Assembly (NCBI GenBank): GCA_013824615.1
Contig: PNOC01000020.1
Span: 1 to 60,167 of the forward strand
From: Thermodesulfovibrio sp.
Lineage (GTDB): Bacteria; Nitrospirota; Thermodesulfovibrionia; Thermodesulfovibrionales; UBA6898
Length of the DNA stretch: 60,167 nucleotides
Direction of reading: 5' to 3'
This document shows, in pieces, positions 29,290-38,163 of the stretch (position 1 is its first letter; each line of letters begins with the position of its first letter). A model generated the notes under the pieces. It did no database searches and was not told the origin of the DNA. It saw only the letters and a list, made by a program, of their open reading frames with translations. The translations under genes were made by a program, and so were the position numbers.

Positions 29290-29592
29290 ATGGAAAACAG
29301 GAAAAGGGCAAAGCGGTATCTTTTCATTGGCGCTGTTGTCGGAGGGGTCCTCAGCCTCTCTCTTGCCCTTCTCATGGATTCCATGTACGCTGACTCTCTG
29401 CAGGGAACGTGGCGGGATGCCATTGCCAAAGACCTCAATACTTTTTTTAAGCTGGGGGTCACCTCGGGCAGCATTATTGTCTATTTCTTTTTTGCAATCG
29501 TACTGGGCCTGCTGGCGGCCTTCGGAGGGCTTATGGGTTTTATCTTCTCCTTCTTTCTGTATAAATTCTTCAGCCTGCTGGGGTCAAAGTAG
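29290..29592 (+). CDS. Small membrane protein of unknown function (100 aa)
   Basis: The product has a basic start (MENRKRAKRY) and two predicted membrane helices, at about residues 10-30 and 55-95, joined by a short polar loop (SMYADSLQGTWRDAIAKDLN). No family was recognised. It begins 6 bp after the rho stop and ends 6 bp before the cytochrome, which argues for a shared transcript and possibly for work with the cytochrome at the membrane. The function is not known. Confidence 0.65.
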   Translation: MENRKRAKRYLFIGAVVGGVLSLSLALLMDSMYADSLQGTWRDAIAKDLNTFFKLGVTSGSIIVYFFFAIVLGLLAAFGGLMGFIFSFFLYKFFSLLGSK

Positions 29593-29598
29593 CCACGC

Positions 29599-30477
29599 AT
29601 GAGAGACCCCTCTTTCTTTTCAAAGTTTGTCGAGGAACACCATACTTCAATTATTTTACTGCTGCTGCTTATCTCCGTGGTTGGTGGTATCGTAGGCCTC
29701 AGATACTATAAGCATACCAAGGATGATCCTGAGTTCTGCATGTCCTGTCACGTAATGCAGGATGCCTTCAAAACCTGGCAGAAAAGCAAGCACCGTGACT
29801 TCACCTGCCAGAAATGCCATGTGATGAGTCTTCTGGAACAGAACAAGATGCTTATTTCGTATGTGGTCAAAGGGCCTACCGGCAGCACCAGCCAGACCCA
29901 TGGCCGCATCTCCCCGTGGGATGCCTGCAGGTCATGCCACCTTTCTGAAGTTGCTCAGGGGTCTTTGACACTGAATAAGTCATACGGACATGCAAAGCAT
30001 GTCTTTATGCAGAAGATCAACTGCAGCAAATGCCACATGGGCTCACTGCACCTTTTCACCCCTAATGAGCAGGCCTGCTCCGAGTGCCATAAGGATAAAG
30101 TCATCCATGGCATGGGAATGGAAGGCATGTCCTGTCTGAAATGCCACAACTACAGCGAAAAAGACCCAAAGATGATCACGACGGAAAAATGCATGTCCTG
30201 CCATAAGAATATACCGACGAAAGGGGTCATGGCCGCGCTGAAATGTTTTGACTGCCATCATCCCCACGGCAAGATCAAACCTACAAGCCAGGACTGCCTG
30301 AAGAGCTGCCACGGCAATGAGGCCAAGGTGGGCCAGCATGAGCTCCATATGACCAAGGCCAAGATGAGCTGCCTGGATTGCCATAAGGCCCATGTCTGGA
30401 CGGTCGGCAAAAAAGAGGCCGGCAACCTCTGCAACCGCTGCCACAAACTAAAAGACCCGGCGACGTTTATCTATTAA
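29599..30477 (+). CDS. Membrane-anchored multihaem cytochrome c, NapC/NirT-like (11 haem motifs)
   Basis: This 292-residue protein has one N-terminal membrane helix (about 15-37, IILLLLLISVVGGIVGL) and a periplasmic haem domain. Ten CXXCH motifs are seen (CMSCH, CQKCH, CRSCH, CSKCH, CSECH, CLKCH, CMSCH, CFDCH, CLDCH, CNRCH) plus one CLKSCH, a CX3CH variant between the eighth and the last two. The first part, with FCMSCHVMQ, looks like NapC/NirT/NrfH quinol dehydrogenases, which hand electrons from the quinone pool to periplasmic partners. It is larger than NrfH (4 haems), so it may be an independent electron-transfer unit. No reductase gene is next to it. A strong terminator follows. Confidence 0.85.
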   Translation: MRDPSFFSKFVEEHHTSIILLLLLISVVGGIVGLRYYKHTKDDPEFCMSCHVMQDAFKTWQKSKHRDFTCQKCHVMSLLEQNKMLISYVVKGPTGSTSQTHGRISPWDACRSCHLSEVAQGSLTLNKSYGHAKHVFMQKINCSKCHMGSLHLFTPNEQACSECHKDKVIHGMGMEGMSCLKCHNYSEKDPKMITTEKCMSCHKNIPTKGVMAALKCFDCHHPHGKIKPTSQDCLKSCHGNEAKVGQHELHMTKAKMSCLDCHKAHVWTVGKKEAGNLCNRCHKLKDPATFIY

Positions 30478-30478
30478 A

Positions 30479-30513
30479 TCAGGAAGGCCGGGGTTTCCCG
30501 GCCTTCCTGATTT
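30479..30513. terminator. Terminator between the cytochrome and clpB, possibly bidirectional
   Basis: TCAGGAAGGCCGGG (30479-30492) pairs with CCCGGCCTTCCTGA (30497-30510) around GTTT: a perfect 14-bp stem between two convergent genes. The T run is short on the plus strand (TTT). Confidence 0.8.
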
Positions 30514-30538
30514 ACTGCTTTCACTGCTGCAGTAGCCG

Positions 30539-33184
30539 TTATACCGCGGCCCCGGCTACCACCATCCTGGTAAAGACAATCTTTTCATTTTCATAGTCAA
30601 CCTCTACCATATCGCCGTCAGTAAAGGTTCCATCCAGAATCTTCCTGGCAAGCTCATTCAGGACCGTTTTCTGAAGCACTCTTTTCAGTGGCCTGGCTCC
30701 GTAGACCGGGTCGAACCCGATAGAGCCGAAATATTCCTTTGCCCGGTCGGTCAGGACCAGATCAATATTTTTCTCCTTGATATAGCGCTTCATCCTGCGC
30801 ACCTGAATCTCGACGATCTCCTTGAGTATCTCTCTCGTCAGAGGATTAAAGATAACAATCTCGTCAACCCGGTTCAGGAACTCCGGCTTGAAAAAAGTCT
30901 TGAGGTCTTCCATGACCTTGTCCCTGAACCCGGCGGCTGCATTACCCACCCAATGGGAAGGCGGCGTTTTGGACTGTTCTGCCAGCATCTCCTGAATATG
31001 CAGGCTGCCGATATTCGAGGTCATAATCACAACAGCGTTTCTGAAATCAACCGTCTTTCCGTGGCTGTCGGTCAATCTCCCGTCATCCAGAAGCTGCAGG
31101 AGCAGGTTGAACACCTCAGGATGTGCCTTCTCTACCTCATCAAAGAGTATGACGGAGTAGGGTTTTCTCCGGACAGCCTCGGTGAGCTGGCCGCCCTCTT
31201 CATACCCGACATATCCCGGAGGAGCACCAATCAGTCTGGAAACGGTATGCCTTTCCTGGTACTCTGACATATCGATCCGGATCATGGCACCTTCATCGTC
31301 AAACAGGAATTCTGCAAGTGCCCGTGCCAGTTCAGTCTTCCCGACCCCGGTGGGACCCAGAAATATAAACGAACCTATCGGCCTGTTCGGGTCCTGGATT
31401 CCTGCGCGTGCCCGTCTGACTGCGTTTGCCACAGCCTCAATTGCTTCATCCTGGCCGACAACGCGGAGCCTCAGCCGGTCATCCATCTGGAGCAGTTTCT
31501 GGATTTCACCTTCAAGCATCCGCGATACCGGTATATTGGTCCATTTCGATACCACATCGGCGATATCTTCTTCGTCCACCTCTTCCTTCAGCATCTTTCT
31601 TTTCTGCTGTACATCGAGCAGTCTGGCATTTTCAGCCTCAAGCGACTTCTGCAGTTCCAGCATCTGTCCGTAGCGCAGTTCGGCGGCCTTTGCCAGGTTG
31701 CCTTCGCGCTCTGCCTTTTCAGACTCGGTTTTTGTCTGCTCGATCCGGCCCTTGTAATCGCGGATCTTCGCAATGACCTCTTTTTCCCTCAGCCACTGGG
31801 CCCTGAGTTCATCCCGCCCGGACTGGAGTTCGGCCATCTCTTTCCCGAGCTTTCCCAGTTTGTCCTTTGACTCTTTCGAATCTTCGCGCATCACTGCCTG
31901 TTTTTCTATTTCGAGCTGCCTGAGTCTTCGTTCGATCTCGTCGAGTTCAACCGGCATGCTGTCAATCTCCATCCTCAGCTTTGAAGCGGCCTCGTCGATC
32001 AGGTCAATCGCCTTGTCAGGCAGAAAGCGGTCTGTGATATAACGATGCGAGAGCACTGCCGCCGAGATAAGTGCTGCATCCTTGATTTTAACTCCGTGAT
32101 GCACTTCATACTTTTCCTTCAGACCCCGAAGAATCGAAATCGTGTCCTCGACGCTCGGCTCCTTGATCAGCACCGGCTGAAAGCGCCTCTCAAGCGCAGG
32201 GTCCTTTTCGATATGCTTGCGGTACTCACTGATTGTTGTAGCGCCTACGCAGCGGAGCTCCCCGCGCGCCAGGGCAGGCTTCAGCATATTTGATGCATCA
32301 ATCGCCCCTTCAGCTGCTCCTGCCCCAACAAGCGTATGGAGCTCGTCGATGAACAGGATGATCTTCCCTTCGGATTCTTCGACCTCTTTTATGACTGCCT
32401 TCAGCCGGTCTTCGAACTCGCCCCTGAATTTTGCACCCGCGATCAGAGAGCCCATATCAAGGGATACAACTTTTTTCTCCTTCAGGGTTTCCGGCACATC
32501 GCCGGCAACAATGCGCTGGGCGAGACCCTCGGCAATGGCAGTCTTGCCGACTCCGGGATCACCGATCAGCACCGGATTATTCTTTGTCCTGCGTGAAAGC
32601 ACCTGGATGATGCGCCGTATCTCTTCATCCCGGCCTATGACCGGGTCAAGTTTACCCTTTGACGCAAGGTCTGTCAGGTCTTTGCTGAACTTCTTCAGTG
32701 CCTGGTATTTGTCTTCCGGGTTTTGGTCAGTCACCCGCTGCGTTCCCCGGATCTCCCGCATGGCGGTGAGGAGCCTGTCGTGATCTGCCCCGCTTTTTCT
32801 GAGGAGCTCCGAAGCGTATCCGCCGGCTCCTTCAATTGCGATCAGCAGATGCTCGACACTGACATATTCGTCTTTGAGGTGTTCGGCCTCTTCCTGAGCC
32901 TTTGCAAGAACGGCTTTCAGCCGTGGGGTAATATAAATCTGGCCAACTGCCGTCGGGCCAAGCACCTTCGGCAGACGGTCCAGGTGGCCCTCAAGGTCTT
33001 TGCGGAGACTTCCTGTGTTCAGGCCAACGCGCTTTACAAGCTGGGCGGCAACTCCCTCTTCGTCATCCAGGAGCACCTGCAGAAGATGTTCAACATCGAT
33101 CTGCTGATGGCCCTTCTTCTCTGCCAGCCTCTGGGTATTTTGTATGGCCTCCTGACTTTTTACGGTAAATTTTTCCATCTTCAT
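30539..33184 (-). CDS. clpB: ATP-dependent disaggregase ClpB
   Basis: This 881-residue AAA+ chaperone rescues aggregated proteins together with DnaK/DnaJ. Order of parts: Clp N-terminal repeats (residues 1-145), first AAA module with [19 protein letters not shown], a long coiled-coil middle domain (about 400-530, [13 protein letters not shown] and following), second AAA module with [19 protein letters not shown], and [20 protein letters not shown]. The M-domain distinguishes it from ClpA and ClpC. The gene follows hspR by 6 bp and is last in the dnaJ-hspR-clpB unit, so the HspR-type operator upstream of dnaJ probably controls it. Confidence 0.96.
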   Translation of the reverse strand: MKMEKFTVKSQEAIQNTQRLAEKKGHQQIDVEHLLQVLLDDEEGVAAQLVKRVGLNTGSLRKDLEGHLDRLPKVLGPTAVGQIYITPRLKAVLAKAQEEAEHLKDEYVSVEHLLIAIEGAGGYASELLRKSGADHDRLLTAMREIRGTQRVTDQNPEDKYQALKKFSKDLTDLASKGKLDPVIGRDEEIRRIIQVLSRRTKNNPVLIGDPGVGKTAIAEGLAQRIVAGDVPETLKEKKVVSLDMGSLIAGAKFRGEFEDRLKAVIKEVEESEGKIILFIDELHTLVGAGAAEGAIDASNMLKPALARGELRCVGATTISEYRKHIEKDPALERRFQPVLIKEPSVEDTISILRGLKEKYEVHHGVKIKDAALISAAVLSHRYITDRFLPDKAIDLIDEAASKLRMEIDSMPVELDEIERRLRQLEIEKQAVMREDSKESKDKLGKLGKEMAELQSGRDELRAQWLREKEVIAKIRDYKGRIEQTKTESEKAEREGNLAKAAELRYGQMLELQKSLEAENARLLDVQQKRKMLKEEVDEEDIADVVSKWTNIPVSRMLEGEIQKLLQMDDRLRLRVVGQDEAIEAVANAVRRARAGIQDPNRPIGSFIFLGPTGVGKTELARALAEFLFDDEGAMIRIDMSEYQERHTVSRLIGAPPGYVGYEEGGQLTEAVRRKPYSVILFDEVEKAHPEVFNLLLQLLDDGRLTDSHGKTVDFRNAVVIMTSNIGSLHIQEMLAEQSKTPPSHWVGNAAAGFRDKVMEDLKTFFKPEFLNRVDEIVIFNPLTREILKEIVEIQVRRMKRYIKEKNIDLVLTDRAKEYFGSIGFDPVYGARPLKRVLQKTVLNELARKILDGTFTDGDMVEVDYENEKIVFTRMVVAGAAV

Positions 33185-33190
33185 GCCTCC

Positions 33191-33544
33191 TTAGTCTTCT
33201 TTGAATGCCTTTCTCAGCCGCTCTTTGAAGTCTGCCCTTACATCATCTTCAAAGAGCTGCATCATCTCTTCCATTTCGTTCTGCATCACTTCCATGCGCC
33301 GGCGCATGCGCAATATGATGTCCACTCCGGCCTTGTTTACCCCGAGTTCACGCGTCAACTGCAGTATGAGGGTCAGACGCTCCAGATCGCTTTCTGAGTA
33401 CAGACGCTGCGTTCGCCTTCTGAGCGGATGGATCAGCCCTTCTTTTTCATACAGCCGGAGGGTCTGTGGATGAACTCCGAGCATATCGCAGACAACACTG
33501 ATCAGGTATATTGGTTTAGTCCTGTCTTTTTCATGTTTATTCAT
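33191..33544 (-). CDS. hspR: HspR-like MerR-family heat-shock repressor
   Basis: This 117-residue protein has a MerR-type winged helix: [20 protein letters not shown] is the DNA-recognition part, followed by [20 protein letters not shown] and a helical dimer region (residues 75-117). HspR binds CTTGAGT-N7-ACTCAAG sites and represses chaperone genes, with DnaK as co-repressor in the species studied. The gene overlaps the 3' end of dnaJ by 8 bp and is followed by clpB, the usual arrangement. A matching operator-like repeat lies upstream of dnaJ, implying feedback control. Confidence 0.88.
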   Translation of the reverse strand: MNKHEKDRTKPIYLISVVCDMLGVHPQTLRLYEKEGLIHPLRRRTQRLYSESDLERLTLILQLTRELGVNKAGVDIILRMRRRMEVMQNEMEEMMQLFEDDVRADFKERLRKAFKED

Positions 33545-34637
33545 GGTCTTTCACCATCCCTTTTCTCGGCGACTCTTTATAGAGTGCCTCGATCTCCTGA
33601 AGGGCGGCCCGGGCCTTATCAGGGACCCCTTTCGGGACAGCAACCTTTATCAGGACAAACTGGTCGCCCCGCACGCCAGTCTTTGCTGCGGGAAATCCTT
33701 TTCCTGAAAGCTTGAATTTCTGGCCGCTCTGTGTCCCGGCCGGCAGGGTCATGGCCGCGACTCCGTCAATAGTCGGTACCTCGATCCTTGCCCCCAGGGC
33801 AGCCTCACCAAAGGTGACCGGTATCTCGACAGACAGATTGTTATCTTTGCGTGTGAACAGCGGATGCGGCCTGACGGATATCTCTATATGCAGAGAGCCC
33901 GGTGGCCCGCCGGCCGGAGCAGCGCCGCCCATACCCTTGAGCTTTATCTTGGAGCCGTTATCTGCGCCGGCAGGTATCTTCACCTTGAGTGATTCCGTCT
34001 GCTGCAGGCTGCCTCTGCTGCTGCAGAGACGGCAGGCCTTTGTAATTTTATGCCCGCTGCCGTTGCAGCCAGGGCAGGGCTGAGATGCCTTGAAAAACCC
34101 CTTTGAGGTCGCCATACGACCGGTACCCTTGCAGGCATCGCACTGCTGGTAGGTCTCTGCCCCCGTGCCCTTGCAGGCCTTGCAGCTGACCTCGCGGTTA
34201 AAGGATATCGGCCTGGTGACCCCGGAGAAGGCCTCCTCAAGCGAGAGTTCAAGCCCCATTACCAGATCATGTCCGGCCTGTGCCTGCTGCTCCTGCCTGC
34301 CTCCGGCACCAAACAGATCGGAGAATATATCGCCAAAGCCTCCGAAATCAAAATGGTCACCGGATGTATAGGTGCGGTAATCAGCGCCCGGCCCGCCGCT
34401 GCCTCCACCAAACGGAGTTTTCCCGAACTGGTCATATTCGGTTCTCTTCTTCTCGTCGCTCAGGACCTCATACGCCTCGGTAAGCTCCTTGAACTTGTTC
34501 TCTGACGTCTTGTCTCCCGGGTTCAGGTCGGGATGATATTTGCGGGCAAGCTTCCGGTAGGCCTTTTTAAGCTCCTCCTTTGAGACCTTTTTATCAACCC
34601 CGAGTATATCGTAATAATCCTTCGCCGATGGAGCCAT
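33537..34637 (-). CDS. dnaJ: Chaperone DnaJ
   Basis: This 366-residue co-chaperone stimulates DnaK. The J-domain occupies residues 1-70, with the HPD triad in [12 protein letters not shown] Gly-rich linker (FGGGSGGPG) follows. The zinc-binding region has [16 protein letters not shown] and CPGCNGSG, but the fourth motif is degenerate (CRLCSSRGS, lacking the second Gly-x-Gly). C-terminal client domains ([14 protein letters not shown]) end the protein. It is the first gene of a heat-shock operon with hspR and clpB. The ATG has AGGAGG. dnaK and grpE are not in the window. Confidence 0.92.
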   Translation of the reverse strand: MAPSAKDYYDILGVDKKVSKEELKKAYRKLARKYHPDLNPGDKTSENKFKELTEAYEVLSDEKKRTEYDQFGKTPFGGGSGGPGADYRTYTSGDHFDFGGFGDIFSDLFGAGGRQEQQAQAGHDLVMGLELSLEEAFSGVTRPISFNREVSCKACKGTGAETYQQCDACKGTGRMATSKGFFKASQPCPGCNGSGHKITKACRLCSSRGSLQQTESLKVKIPAGADNGSKIKLKGMGGAAPAGGPPGSLHIEISVRPHPLFTRKDNNLSVEIPVTFGEAALGARIEVPTIDGVAAMTLPAGTQSGQKFKLSGKGFPAAKTGVRGDQFVLIKVAVPKGVPDKARAALQEIEALYKESPRKGMVKDHE

Positions 34638-34662
34638 ATGTCCTCCTAAGTTTATATTTTTT

Positions 34663-34691
34663 ATAATATTACTTTAGTATGTTCTTGTCAA
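34663..34691 (-). promoter_or_regulatory. Promoter of the dnaJ-hspR-clpB operon
   Basis: On the minus strand TTGACA (34691-34686) is separated by exactly 17 bases from TATTAT (34668-34663), a near-consensus housekeeping promoter. The start codon of dnaJ is 26 bases beyond the -10. Confidence 0.82.
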
Positions 34692-34692
34692 G
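34672..34692. promoter_or_regulatory. HAIR-like HspR operator overlapping the dnaJ promoter
   Basis: CTTTAGT-N7-TGTCAAG matches the HspR inverted repeat CTTGAGT-N7-ACTCAAG in 6 of 7 bases on the left and 5 of 7 on the right, with the exact 21-base length. It covers the -35 hexamer and the spacer, so a bound repressor would block polymerase. The hspR gene is in the same operon. Confidence 0.7.
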
Positions 34693-34756
34693 TTAGTTAA
34701 CATGGAATAAAATGTAGCAGGCAGGGGATGTGCTGAAGCAGCACCCTGACAGAAAA

Positions 34757-34892
34757 TAGAGTCTGGGTATAAACTGCCATTTTTGTTTTTGGCCGTCATT
34801 CTCGCGAAGGCGGGAATCCATTATTTCAGGAGGTTCTGGATCCCCGGGTCAAGCCCGAGGATGACGACTTCTGACTTACTACACAGACTCTA
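34757..34892. repeat. MITE-like inverted repeat element (136 bp)
   Basis: TAGAGTCTG (34757-34765) and CAGACTCTA (34884-34892) are perfect 9-base terminal inverted repeats. Inside, CGTCATTCTCGCGAAGGCGG (from 34794) and its partner ending GCCCGAGGATGACG (to 34866) form a long imperfect hairpin. No coding sequence is inside. This looks like a non-autonomous mobile element or a dispersed palindromic unit inserted between the dnaJ promoter and doxX. The same core (GTCATTC-cgcg-GGCGGGAATCCA) is a common dispersed repeat in many bacterial genomes, from memory. Confidence 0.6.
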
Positions 34893-34954
34893 AATAGAAT
34901 TAAGGCTGCAGGAGCTTAGAGGCAGCGGCAAAAAGCTCTGGCTTCAGCCCCGGC

Positions 34955-35407
34955 TCAGAAAGATATATTCCGGGAAAAAAACCTGTCCAGCGACCACTTG
35001 CCGCCGCCGCTGATAATCAGGGCAAGAGATATGGCAACTGCCAGGATGTGAAATTCAAAGCCCTCTCCCTGCTGCTTGCCCATCCAGTTCATGAAAAATC
35101 CGTGCTGAACGTGGTTGCCTGCTGCACAGATAACCATGTTCACCGCGATGCCGAGCGCAGCAATGCGGGTGCCCATTCCGGTAAACAAGGCCAGGACCCC
35201 GGCTGACTCTGCCAGGATAGCAAGGAAGGCCAGAATCCAGGGGATGCCGGCCTTGTCAACAAAAAAGCCCATCGTCACACTGAACCCATTGCCCCCAAAC
35301 CAGCCGAGCACCTTCTGCGCCCCGTGCGGAAAAAAGACGACCGCCAACAGAACCCTCAGAACCAACAACGCAGTACTATCATCAGTGGACAGAATTTTTT
35401 TAAGCAT
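34955..35407 (-). CDS. DoxX family membrane protein
   Basis: This 150-residue protein has four predicted membrane helices and the DoxX pattern: LLVLRVLLAVVFFPHGAQKV near the start, then LAILAESAGVLALFTGMGTR and a final helix ending in GGGKWSLDRFF. DoxX proteins are small integral membrane proteins, some linked to thiosulfate:quinone oxidoreductase or oxidative stress; the exact role here is unknown. GGAGG precedes the ATG. It stands alone between the repeat element and a protease gene. Confidence 0.85.
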   Translation of the reverse strand: MLKKILSTDDSTALLVLRVLLAVVFFPHGAQKVLGWFGGNGFSVTMGFFVDKAGIPWILAFLAILAESAGVLALFTGMGTRIAALGIAVNMVICAAGNHVQHGFFMNWMGKQQGEGFEFHILAVAISLALIISGGGKWSLDRFFSRNISF

Positions 35408-35559
35408 TGCGCTTCCTCCCGCCGGCTTTTTTTAATTTTTCAGGTATTTGCACGTACCCTTGTTTGATTTTGACGCAGCATAGCAATTAAGTCAATGGGG
35501 AGAAACTGCGGCAGCAAATCTTCTGCAGAAAAATGAGAAGGGGGATATCTGAAAAATGT

Positions 35560-36234
35560 TCAGTAAACCTGGAAGAGCTTCAGGAAAAACTTGATCAGGG
35601 GCATAATAAAGAGGTTGGCAATGCCCGAATAGATAAGCACCAGGACGATAATAAAACCGAACGGCTCAATTCTGCTGAATACCATCGCCTGTTTCTGGGG
35701 AAGCAGCCCGGTCAATACTCTTCCGCCGTCGAGCGGCGGGATAGGGATCATATTAAAAGCAGCCAGCACCACGTTGATGACAACACTTGCGGTCGCTATC
35801 AGAAACAGCGGTTGCAGTACTGTTTCATTCACGCCAGCAGGCATAACCATTGACAGCGGCACTATCAGCAGCTTCAGGACAATGGTACTGACAAGGGCCA
35901 GTGCAATGTTCATGACCGGCCCGGCAAGAGCAGACAATGCCATGTCCTTTCGCGGATTCTGAAAATTCATCGGATTGATCGGCACCGGTTTGGCGTAGCC
36001 GAAGACGAACTGCCCATTGGTTAGGAAATGCATCATCAGAGGCAGGATGATTGTGCCGAAAGGGTCTATATGGACAAGCGGATTCAACGTAAGACGTCCG
36101 GTAAATTTTGCCGTCGGATCTCCGAGCTTGTTGGCTACAAACCCGTGCGCCACCTCGTGAAAGGTTATTGCAATCAGAATTGCAGGTGCAGAAATCAAGA
36201 GCCTTTTTATGACATCAACAGAACTAGCTTCCAA
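35560..36234 (-). CDS. Site-2 protease-like membrane metalloprotease (peptidase M50)
   Basis: This 224-residue protein cleaves or would cleave other membrane proteins inside the bilayer. FHEVAHGFVANKLGD supplies the HEXXH zinc site on the first helix and FNMIPIPPLDGGRVLTG supplies the second-half Asp ligand. Six hydrophobic helices are visible. It is the short YwhC-type form with no PDZ or CBS domain. The start is a TTG at 36234 with a modest GGTGA site; no in-frame ATG lies upstream before a stop. Its substrates are unknown. Confidence 0.87.
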   Translation of the reverse strand: MEASSVDVIKRLLISAPAILIAITFHEVAHGFVANKLGDPTAKFTGRLTLNPLVHIDPFGTIILPLMMHFLTNGQFVFGYAKPVPINPMNFQNPRKDMALSALAGPVMNIALALVSTIVLKLLIVPLSMVMPAGVNETVLQPLFLIATASVVINVVLAAFNMIPIPPLDGGRVLTGLLPQKQAMVFSRIEPFGFIIVLVLIYSGIANLFIMPLIKFFLKLFQVY

Positions 36235-36303
36235 AGCAATTCACCATATCTGAAAACCTTTCTCAGGGATTTTCTACCCCGGCCAGCTGCCAAACCTCAG
36301 AAG

Positions 36304-38139
36304 TTATTGCCGGTGCCTGTCTCCCCGGATATATTCTTCTGTATCGTCGATTGAATCATCGATTACGGTATCGATTGAACCAGGGCTGTGGGAATAGGCA
36401 GCACCGGAGATCTTCCAGATAAGTTCAATTTTTGCGATGATGACTTCCGGCTTGCCATAACTATTATTCATAATCTCCCCCTCACTGTCAACGGCCAGCA
36501 GAAGATCATTTGTCTTTAATAACGAACCGTCAAAACCGGCAGACCAAAGCTTTTCCTTGACCTCATCCAGAAAACTCCGGCTGGTCCGTTCATCTATAAT
36601 GCCCTTATAAACAGCCTTGAAAAGATCGACCGGCATATAGAGCTGTCCCCGCTCCGCAACAGAATAATCAGGGCCGTTATAGTAACCGCGAATCGTAATA
36701 TAGTTATGGTTTTCCTGAAGAACAGGATTGCCCTCCGGGTCCAGAATCTCTTCATGAGACCGGTATCGTCTGAAGTCGGCAGAAGCCTCTATCTTTGGTG
36801 TCCCGGTCATATATATGGCCCTGACATAAACCGTTGGTATCTCCAGTTCGTTCAGAGTGCGGGCAACGGCAAATTCCTCAAAAGGACTGTTTATGCCGTA
36901 CTGCCTGATCTTTGGACTGTATCCCTCCTCTGCTTCATCAGGCATCTCCCCGACGCGCGAGGTCTTCCAGACCAGGTGTATATTATCCTTGGTGATGGTA
37001 TAAAAGACCTCTTTTGTATCGGATAATTTCAGCGATGGGGTCTTCCGCCATCTCTCCGGAAGGAAATAATCAAACAGCCGGGCATTTCTGCCAACAACCC
37101 ACAGATTGCCCCCCGTGCTTTCGGCATGCCCATAGATATAAGGAATACCGAAGATCTCCATAGACTGCAGATGGGCAGGCAGCGGAGTTGGTTGAAAGCG
37201 GTCTCTCTGGTCGTCGAGATAGTGGTGCCTTCTTGAATCTTTGACCTTCTGGTCATGCTCCGCAGTCCGCAGAAGCAGTTCATAGTCGATCAGCGAATAA
37301 TGACCCTCTTTTATCAATTGATACAGGAATTCTATCTGTTTCTTACAGGCAGTGCCCCCACGATGCACCCGGCCGATCTCCTCAACGCGCAGAGTATCTG
37401 CTTCACTGAATATTATATGTTCCGGTTTCATATCAGCGACCAGGTACCCCTTCTTGTCCAGCGCCGAAAGCACCTGATAATTGAGAACTTTCAGGTGGTG
37501 AACTATTTCATCATAATTCAGGTCTATCTGCTCGAAGACCTCCGGAAGGTTTTTCCCCTTGATCCACTCATAAATAAGCTTGTACTGTTTCAGGATGTCC
37601 AGGTCAATCCCCGGATGTTTTGCATGTATGCGGTTTATTCTGGAGCGGGACCTGCCGCTCTGCCAGGGCTGCATTCTCTCCGGCGGCACATAAATAGCCA
37701 AGGGCCGCTGAGTCCTGACCCGAATCTCCCGCGGTCCATAGCCGCCTTCCCTCATCTCCATAACCAGGGAAAACTCCTCCCAGGGACTGTTGAACTCAGC
37801 GTCGCAGAATTCCTGCAGGGTATGGGTATCCATGGGAACATCTTCACCAACCCTGCAGTTCTTGACCACCAGATCAAGGGCCCTGCCTTCAACCTCCCTG
37901 GTAGGAACCCTGTAAACAGAACTCGTGCCCCTTAGTTTTGTCCCCTGCTCGTTGAACCAGTCTCTCTCATACCAGTTCCTGATTTCAAAATGCTCGGGAA
38001 ATGGCTCTGCAAAGCGGGTGAGATACAGGTCGCCTCCGTCGCTGGTTTTGGTATGGACATACACCACGCCAAGAATATGGACCAGCGATTTCTTTGCAGC
38101 TATCCTGTCCACGCCTGCTCCGAACAATCCCCCGGACAA
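36304..38139 (-). CDS. Kinase-like protein with duplicated N-lobe module, next to PEP carboxykinase
   Basis: I do not recognise this 611-residue protein, but it carries protein-kinase features (numbered from the TTG at 38139). KLRGTSSVYRVP (68-79) resembles a glycine-rich loop, LVVKNCRVGE has a candidate ATP-binding Lys 93, NSPWEEF (117-123) a candidate helix-C Glu, YEWIKGKNL (190-198) a hinge, ADMKPEH (235-241) a catalytic loop, and LIDYE (283-287) a metal-binding Asp. A second copy of the first part appears later: LVWKTSRVGE around Lys 392 and NSPFEEF (417-423). The second copy has no catalytic loop. The gene follows PEPCK by eight codons in the same frame. A GTG at 38112 with GGAG ahead is an alternative start. 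Confidence 0.6.
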   Translation of the reverse strand: MSGGLFGAGVDRIAAKKSLVHILGVVYVHTKTSDGGDLYLTRFAEPFPEHFEIRNWYERDWFNEQGTKLRGTSSVYRVPTREVEGRALDLVVKNCRVGEDVPMDTHTLQEFCDAEFNSPWEEFSLVMEMREGGYGPREIRVRTQRPLAIYVPPERMQPWQSGRSRSRINRIHAKHPGIDLDILKQYKLIYEWIKGKNLPEVFEQIDLNYDEIVHHLKVLNYQVLSALDKKGYLVADMKPEHIIFSEADTLRVEEIGRVHRGGTACKKQIEFLYQLIKEGHYSLIDYELLLRTAEHDQKVKDSRRHHYLDDQRDRFQPTPLPAHLQSMEIFGIPYIYGHAESTGGNLWVVGRNARLFDYFLPERWRKTPSLKLSDTKEVFYTITKDNIHLVWKTSRVGEMPDEAEEGYSPKIRQYGINSPFEEFAVARTLNELEIPTVYVRAIYMTGTPKIEASADFRRYRSHEEILDPEGNPVLQENHNYITIRGYYNGPDYSVAERGQLYMPVDLFKAVYKGIIDERTSRSFLDEVKEKLWSAGFDGSLLKTNDLLLAVDSEGEIMNNSYGKPEVIIAKIELIWKISGAAYSHSPGSIDTVIDDSIDDTEEYIRGDRHRQ

Positions 38140-38163
38140 TCCCCGGCATGAAACAATACAGGT

